Assembly (NCBI RefSeq): GCF_003610405.1
Contig: NZ_RAQC01000001.1
Location: forward strand, 806,001-870,000
Direction: 5' to 3'
DNA from: Microbacterium sp. AG238
Lineage (GTDB): Bacteria; Actinomycetota; Actinomycetes; Actinomycetales; Microbacteriaceae
Length of the DNA stretch: 64,000 nucleotides
Below the pieces are notes generated by a model, which was not told the DNA's origin, made no database searches, and worked only from the letters and a program-made list of their open reading frames with translations. The position numbers and the translations under genes were made by a program. How positions within the stretch are numbered: position 1 is the first letter of the stretch; each line of letters begins with the position of its first letter. This document shows, in pieces, positions 60,353-64,000 of this stretch.

Positions 60353-62932
60353 ATGTCCGGAAACGCTCGTCTCAGCCCCGATGCCTTCGTCCGCGTGCGC
60401 GGTGCGCGCGAGAACAACCTCCGGAACGTCGATGTCGATGTCCCCCGCGATGCGATCGTCGCTTTCACCGGGGTGTCGGGCTCGGGCAAGTCGTCGCTCG
60501 CGTTCGGCACGATCTTCACGGAGGCGCAGCGCCGGTACCTCGAGTCCGTGGCTCCGTACGCTCGGCGCTTGATCCAGCAGGGCCATAACCCGCACGTCGA
60601 GTCGATCACGGGGCTCCCGCCGGCCGTCGCTCTGCAGCAGCGCCGCGGTGCTCCCAGCTCGCGCTCGAGCGTCGGCACCGTGACGACGCTGTCGAACTCG
60701 CTGCGGATGCTGTTCTCGCGTGCCGGTACCTTCCCCGAGGACGCCACGACGCGCCTGGACTCCGACGCCTTCTCACCCAACACCGCCGCCGGGGCGTGTC
60801 CGGAGTGCCACGGCATCGGCGTCGCGCACACCGTCACCGAAGAGACGCTCGTGCCCGACGCGTCCCTCAGCATCCGCGAGGGCGCGATCGCTGCGTGGCC
60901 GGGGGCCTGGCAGGCGAAGAACCTCCGTGACATCACGATCGCGCTCGGCTACGACGTCGACCGCCCGTGGCGCGAGCTCGCCCCCGCAGATCGCGAATGG
61001 CTGCTGTTCACCGACGAGCAGCCGGTGGTGGAGATCACCCCGCAGCGCGATCGCGTGGCGAAGCCGTATAAGGGAATGTTCTGGAGCGCGAAGAAGTACG
61101 TCTTCCACACGCTGGCCGATTCCGCCAGCGCGAAGATGCGCGACCGGGTGCTGCAATTCGTCCGCAGCGGCACCTGCCCGTTGTGCGGCGGTTCCGGATT
61201 ACGACGCGAGGCGCTGGCCGTCACCTTCGCCGGCCGCACCATCGCCGAGCTGAACGCGCTTCCCCTGACCGAGCTCGCCGACATCCTGCGCCCGACGACG
61301 ACGCTGACCGACGCCGTGCCCGCGCTTCCCACCTCGTCGTCGGGTGAGCGAACGGATGTCGCCGTCGCGATCACCACCGACCTGGTGGCGCGCATCGAGG
61401 TGCTGCTCGACCTCGGCCTCGGCTATCTCGGGCTCGGCCGCGTCACCACGACCCTCTCTCCCGGCGAGATGCAACGTCTCCGGCTCGCGACGCAGCTGCG
61501 CTCGGGCCTCTTCGGCGTGGTCTATGTCCTCGACGAACCGTCGGCAGGACTGCATCCCGCCGACGCCGAGCCGCTCATCGCGGTACTCGAGCAGCTGGCG
61601 GCGTCGGGCAACTCGGTGTTCGTCGTCGAACACAACATGGACGTCGTCCGCGGCGCCGACTGGATCGTCGACGTCGGGCCCGCTGCGGGCGAAGGCGGAG
61701 GTCACGTCCTCTACAGCGGCACGGTCGACGGCCTCGCCGAGGTCGCGGAGTCGGTGACGCGGCCCTTCCTGTTCCCCGGCGCCGACGACAGCACGACGAT
61801 GGCCAGGAGCGCGCGCATCCCGACGGAATGGCTGACGATCGAGGGCGCGTCGCTGCACAACCTCATTGACGTCGACGCGGCCTTCCCTCTCGGCACTCTG
61901 GTCGCGGTGACCGGGGTGTCGGGTTCGGGCAAGTCATCGCTCGTGGGTGGCGTGCTCCGCGCCGTGGTCGACGCACACCTTCACCGAGACGGTTCTCGCG
62001 GCGAGCCGGCCGACGAAACGGCAGATGCCGTAGACGCCGTAGACGCCGTAGACGCCGTAGACGCGACGCTTGCGGATTCGTCACGCGCGGCCGCGTCGGT
62101 GCGGGCTGCCTCCGGCCTCGAGAGCATCGACCGCCTCGTCCGAGTGGACCAGAAGCCGATCGGACGTACCCCGCGCTCGAACCTCGCGACCTACACGGGA
62201 TTGTTCGACGCGGTACGCGCGGTGTTCGCAGGAACCGGCCTCGCACGAGAGCGCGGCTACACCGCGGGCCGCTTCTCGTTCAACGTCGCCGGCGGGCGAT
62301 GCGAGACGTGCCTCGGCGAGGGGTACGTCTCGGTCGAGCTGCTCTTCCTGCCCGGCAGCTACGGGCGCTGCCCGGCCTGCCACGGCGCCAGGTACAACGA
62401 CGAGACGCTCGAGGTCACCTACCGCGGAAAGAGCATCGCCGACGTCCTCGCGCTGACCGTCGACGAGGCGGCGGAGTTCCTGGTGGAGATTCCGTCCGCC
62501 GCCCGGAGCCTGCATACGCTGCGCGAGGTCGGTCTCGGGTATCTGCGCCTGGGGCAGCCTGCCACCGAGCTCTCGGGCGGCGAGGCGCAGCGGATCAAAC
62601 TCGCGACCGAGCTGCAGCGCGCCCGGCGCGGACACACCCTCTATCTACTCGACGAGCCCACCACCGGGCTGCATCCGGCGGACGTCCGCCTGCTCCTCAC
62701 TCAGCTTCACGCGCTCGTGGACGCGGGGAACACCGTCGTCGTCGTGGAACACGACATGGATGTCGTCGCCTCGGCCGACTGGCTGATCGACCTCGGCCCG
62801 TCCGGCGGCAACGCCGGCGGCCGCATCGTGGTGGCCGGCACCCCGATCGACGTCGCACGAGAGCCGGCGAGCCGGACGGCGCGGTACCTCGCACGAGCCC
62901 TCACGGGCGTCATTCCCACCCTGACCGAATAG
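60353..62932 (+). CDS. UvrA-like ABC protein (drug-resistance type)
   Basis: 859 aa, two ABC ATPase halves. First Walker A GVSGSGKSSLAFGTIFTEAQ, CPECHGIG and CPLCGGSG zinc sites; second Walker A GVSGSGKSSLVGG, CETCLGEGYVSVELLF and CPACHGARYN, signature LSGGEAQRIKLATELQ and DEPTTGLHPAD. Shorter than UvrA (about 950), so it resembles the UvrA-like proteins that accompany antibiotic clusters (DrrC type). A (VDA)4 run lies about residues 559-570, in a linker after the second Walker A. It may protect DNA or move DNA-bound compounds; a general repair role is less likely. Confidence 0.9.
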   Translation: MSGNARLSPDAFVRVRGARENNLRNVDVDVPRDAIVAFTGVSGSGKSSLAFGTIFTEAQRRYLESVAPYARRLIQQGHNPHVESITGLPPAVALQQRRGAPSSRSSVGTVTTLSNSLRMLFSRAGTFPEDATTRLDSDAFSPNTAAGACPECHGIGVAHTVTEETLVPDASLSIREGAIAAWPGAWQAKNLRDITIALGYDVDRPWRELAPADREWLLFTDEQPVVEITPQRDRVAKPYKGMFWSAKKYVFHTLADSASAKMRDRVLQFVRSGTCPLCGGSGLRREALAVTFAGRTIAELNALPLTELADILRPTTTLTDAVPALPTSSSGERTDVAVAITTDLVARIEVLLDLGLGYLGLGRVTTTLSPGEMQRLRLATQLRSGLFGVVYVLDEPSAGLHPADAEPLIAVLEQLAASGNSVFVVEHNMDVVRGADWIVDVGPAAGEGGGHVLYSGTVDGLAEVAESVTRPFLFPGADDSTTMARSARIPTEWLTIEGASLHNLIDVDAAFPLGTLVAVTGVSGSGKSSLVGGVLRAVVDAHLHRDGSRGEPADETADAVDAVDAVDAVDATLADSSRAAASVRAASGLESIDRLVRVDQKPIGRTPRSNLATYTGLFDAVRAVFAGTGLARERGYTAGRFSFNVAGGRCETCLGEGYVSVELLFLPGSYGRCPACHGARYNDETLEVTYRGKSIADVLALTVDEAAEFLVEIPSAARSLHTLREVGLGYLRLGQPATELSGGEAQRIKLATELQRARRGHTLYLLDEPTTGLHPADVRLLLTQLHALVDAGNTVVVVEHDMDVVASADWLIDLGPSGGNAGGRIVVAGTPIDVAREPASRTARYLARALTGVIPTLTE
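62027..62062 (+). repeat. Four 9-bp tandem repeats inside the UvrA-like gene
   Basis: gccgtagac repeated four times in frame, coding AVD repeats in an Ala/Asp/Thr-rich loop. Copy number can change without shifting the frame. Confidence 0.9.
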
Positions 62933-62962
62933 CGCGGGGTCGCGGAAAACGAAAGAAAACGC

Positions 62963-62993
62963 TTGCAATTAAGGCGAACGCCCGTGTTACTAT
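62963..62993 (+). promoter_or_regulatory. Strong promoter of the second peptide locus
   Basis: -35 TTGCAA at 62963-62968 and extended -10 TGTTACTAT (TACTAT at 62988-62993), 19 nt apart, within an unusually A/T-rich patch (aaaacgaaagaaaac just upstream). It is the best sigma-70-like promoter seen in the window. Transcription from about 63000 leaves a leader of roughly 160 nt before the peptide start. Confidence 0.7.
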
Positions 62994-63158
62994 CGCCACG
63001 TATGTAGCCAGATGTGGCAAAAGGCCGCACGTGGGGGGTCATCCGTTTCACCAAGCGAGGAGTTTCGTCGAGTTCTGACGCTCTTCGCAACACGCTCGCG
63101 CGCGTCTGACCGCCTGCATTGCCGCCGAGATCTCGGCCACGGGAAGGAGGTGGAATTG

Positions 63159-63242
63159 ATGTCCTTGGAACAACTCGAAGCGCTTGACGCAAGTTCAGAG
63201 GCGGCGGAAATGGCCGCCAGCCTCGGCAGCCAGTCCTGCTGA
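63159..63242 (+). CDS. 27-aa candidate RiPP precursor
   Basis: ATG 63159 follows an exceptional Shine-Dalgarno (GGAAGGAGGT). The N-terminus is acidic and Leu-rich, MSLEQLEALDASSEAAEM, like class III leaders that carry an LxxLxxL-type helix; the C-terminus is AASLGSQSC. S21, S24 and C27 give S-x2-S-x2-C, the pattern for labionin/avionin in lipolanthines. A stem-loop follows, then a GNAT-like gene. No kinase-cyclase or decarboxylase gene is seen before the window ends, so the class is unproven; a C-terminal-Cys RiPP of another kind is possible. Confidence 0.7.
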   Translation: MSLEQLEALDASSEAAEMAASLGSQSC

Positions 63243-63248
63243 CAGACA

Positions 63249-63278
63249 AGCGGGCGGACGCGACCGCGTCCGCCCGCT
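63249..63278 (+). terminator. Attenuating hairpin after the 27-aa peptide gene
   Basis: 14-bp perfect arms agcgggcggacgcg / cgcgtccgcccgct with a 2-nt centre, 6 nt after the stop codon. Position and shape repeat the lanA-lanM hairpin, as expected for a structural peptide made in excess over its enzymes. Confidence 0.75.
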
Positions 63279-63300
63279 CCGCTTCTACGAAGAGGTCTCC

Positions 63301-63726
63301 GTGAGCGCATTGACCCGCATGCTCCGCATCCCGAACACCGCGGCGTCGATCGGTGTCCCCGCATGGTTCGACGACGCGGCCGTCGACGAGTTCGTGGGCG
63401 CCGGACCGGTGACCGTCACCGGCGACCGGGCCTGCCATGTCGGCTTCTCCCTCGCGCCCGAGCACCCCACCGCCACGTGCTTCGTCGCGATTCCCGACGG
63501 GCATGGCACCCCCGACTGGGTGGCGGCCGCCGTGACGGAGGCGGCGTCCGCAGCGGGGGCGCGCGGGGCGAAGCGGTTCGAGGCCTGGGTGCCCGCGTGG
63601 AACGACGCGATCGCGCGCGCCGCCGAACGATCGATGACCCGTGAGGGCCTCCTCGAGAAGGCGGTCTTCGCATACGGCGAGCGCTGGGATCTGACTCTCT
63701 ACTCCGTGCAGGACGGTGGGCGATGA
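63301..63726 (+). CDS. GNAT-like protein in the second peptide locus
   Basis: 141 aa, GTG start, Shine-Dalgarno agagg. The C-terminal half has the shape of RimJ/RimL-type GNAT acyltransferases: KRFEAWVPAWNDAIARAAER followed by SMTREGLLEKAVFAYGERWD and LTLYSV. The acyl-CoA pyrophosphate loop is not clear, so it may be degenerate. GNAT enzymes attach the fatty-acyl part in lipolanthine/goadvionin pathways (established knowledge). It overlaps the next gene by ATGA. Confidence 0.55.
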   Translation: MSALTRMLRIPNTAASIGVPAWFDDAAVDEFVGAGPVTVTGDRACHVGFSLAPEHPTATCFVAIPDGHGTPDWVAAAVTEAASAAGARGAKRFEAWVPAWNDAIARAAERSMTREGLLEKAVFAYGERWDLTLYSVQDGGR

Positions 63727-64000
63727 CGCTCGACGCGCTCGACATCCGTCGCGATCTCGACCCCTCGATTCAGCGCACCTTCGAGCAGTCGCTGATCCGC
63801 AACGCACCCCGACTGCTCCATCGGCTGACTGAGCAGTGCACGCTGCACAGTGCCGAGATCGAGTTGGCGCAGTCGCTTCGCCTCGCTCGGAATCTCGAAC
63901 GGCTCGCCACGGCGTCTGCGGCTCCACCCCAGCCCGCCTCCGGAACGGTGTACACCTTCCTCCCGCGCAACAATCTTCTCTACTCGATCGCCCTGTACTG
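63723..64000 (+). CDS. Unknown protein, 3' end beyond window
   Basis: First 92 residues only: an Arg/Leu-rich helical start (MTLDALDIRRDLDPSIQRTF; LRLARNLERLATASAAPPQP) and then GTVYTFLPRNNLLYSIALY. The last part looks like the opening of a larger enzyme fold, but the family cannot be named. ATGA overlap with the GNAT-like gene shows it belongs to the same operon, so it should be a further enzyme for the 27-aa peptide. Confidence 0.6.
   Translation, partial: MTLDALDIRRDLDPSIQRTFEQSLIRNAPRLLHRLTEQCTLHSAEIELAQSLRLARNLERLATASAAPPQPASGTVYTFLPRNNLLYSIALY

Noticed and set aside
1..64000. CRISPR arrays, IS elements, tRNA or rRNA genes
   Set aside because: No spaced repeats, transposase reading frames, terminal inverted repeats or RNA-gene motifs were seen on either strand.

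Overview
This is a high-GC actinobacterial chromosome segment, most likely from the family Microbacteriaceae (Microbacterium-like). The evidence is the dense GC-rich coding with many GTG starts and 4-nt ATGA/GTGA gene overlaps, the GarA/OdhI FHA protein beside FtsR-type MerR regulators, a mycobacterial-style fused LysX, and a lantibiotic core almost identical to what I recall of michiganin A from Clavibacter. No rRNA, tRNA, IS element or CRISPR array was seen.

Layout. 0-8 kb is central metabolism and its control: the 5' part of pyruvate carboxylase (cut by the window edge), a ParA ATPase, two MerR regulators, the FHA phosphoswitch protein, CopC and dihydrolipoyl dehydrogenase. 8-17.5 kb is mixed housekeeping: CYTH protein, a class I glutamine amidotransferase behind a tiny Arg-rich upstream ORF, a YihY/BrkB membrane protein, a short prepilin peptidase, an L,D-transpeptidase, an aldo/keto reductase, full-length AdhE behind a FadR-type palindrome, NrdI and a cold-shock protein with a long leader. 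17.6-23 kb is a five-gene operon with two ABC transporters and a TetR repressor; a TetR-type palindrome overlaps its promoter. 23-34.2 kb looks like cell-envelope modification and cationic-peptide defence: two related multi-TM acyltransferase-like proteins, an alpha/beta hydrolase, a DUF998 protein, the fused lysyl-phosphatidylglycerol synthase/lysyl-tRNA synthetase LysX, a divergent membrane-anchored esterase and an OmpR-type two-component system.

34.2-49.3 kb is plant polysaccharide use: a large modular GH9 cellulase behind two tandem CelR-type boxes, followed by a LacI regulator. After a MerR/MFS pair and two unknown membrane proteins comes a ganSPQ-like ABC importer with one cytoplasmic and one secreted GH53 galactanase in one overlapping operon, preceded by an 18-bp dyad. 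49.4-51 kb holds a NUDIX hydrolase and a serine beta-lactamase-like hydrolase.

51-59 kb is a class II lanthipeptide locus. A 67-aa precursor (core [20 protein letters not shown]) and a 1027-aa LanM run rightward; a NarL-type two-component system and an ABC transporter (one ATPase, two permeases, LanFEG-like) run leftward. An MFS exporter and a UvrA-like ABC protein, divergently transcribed from leaderless promoters, follow. The last 1 kb starts a second peptide locus: a strong extended -10 promoter, a 27-aa ORF ending SLGSQSC (the S-x2-S-x2-C pattern of labionin/avionin precursors), a stem-loop, a GNAT-like protein and the start of an unidentified gene. This second locus may be a lipolanthine-type or new RiPP cluster and is the least explained part of the window.
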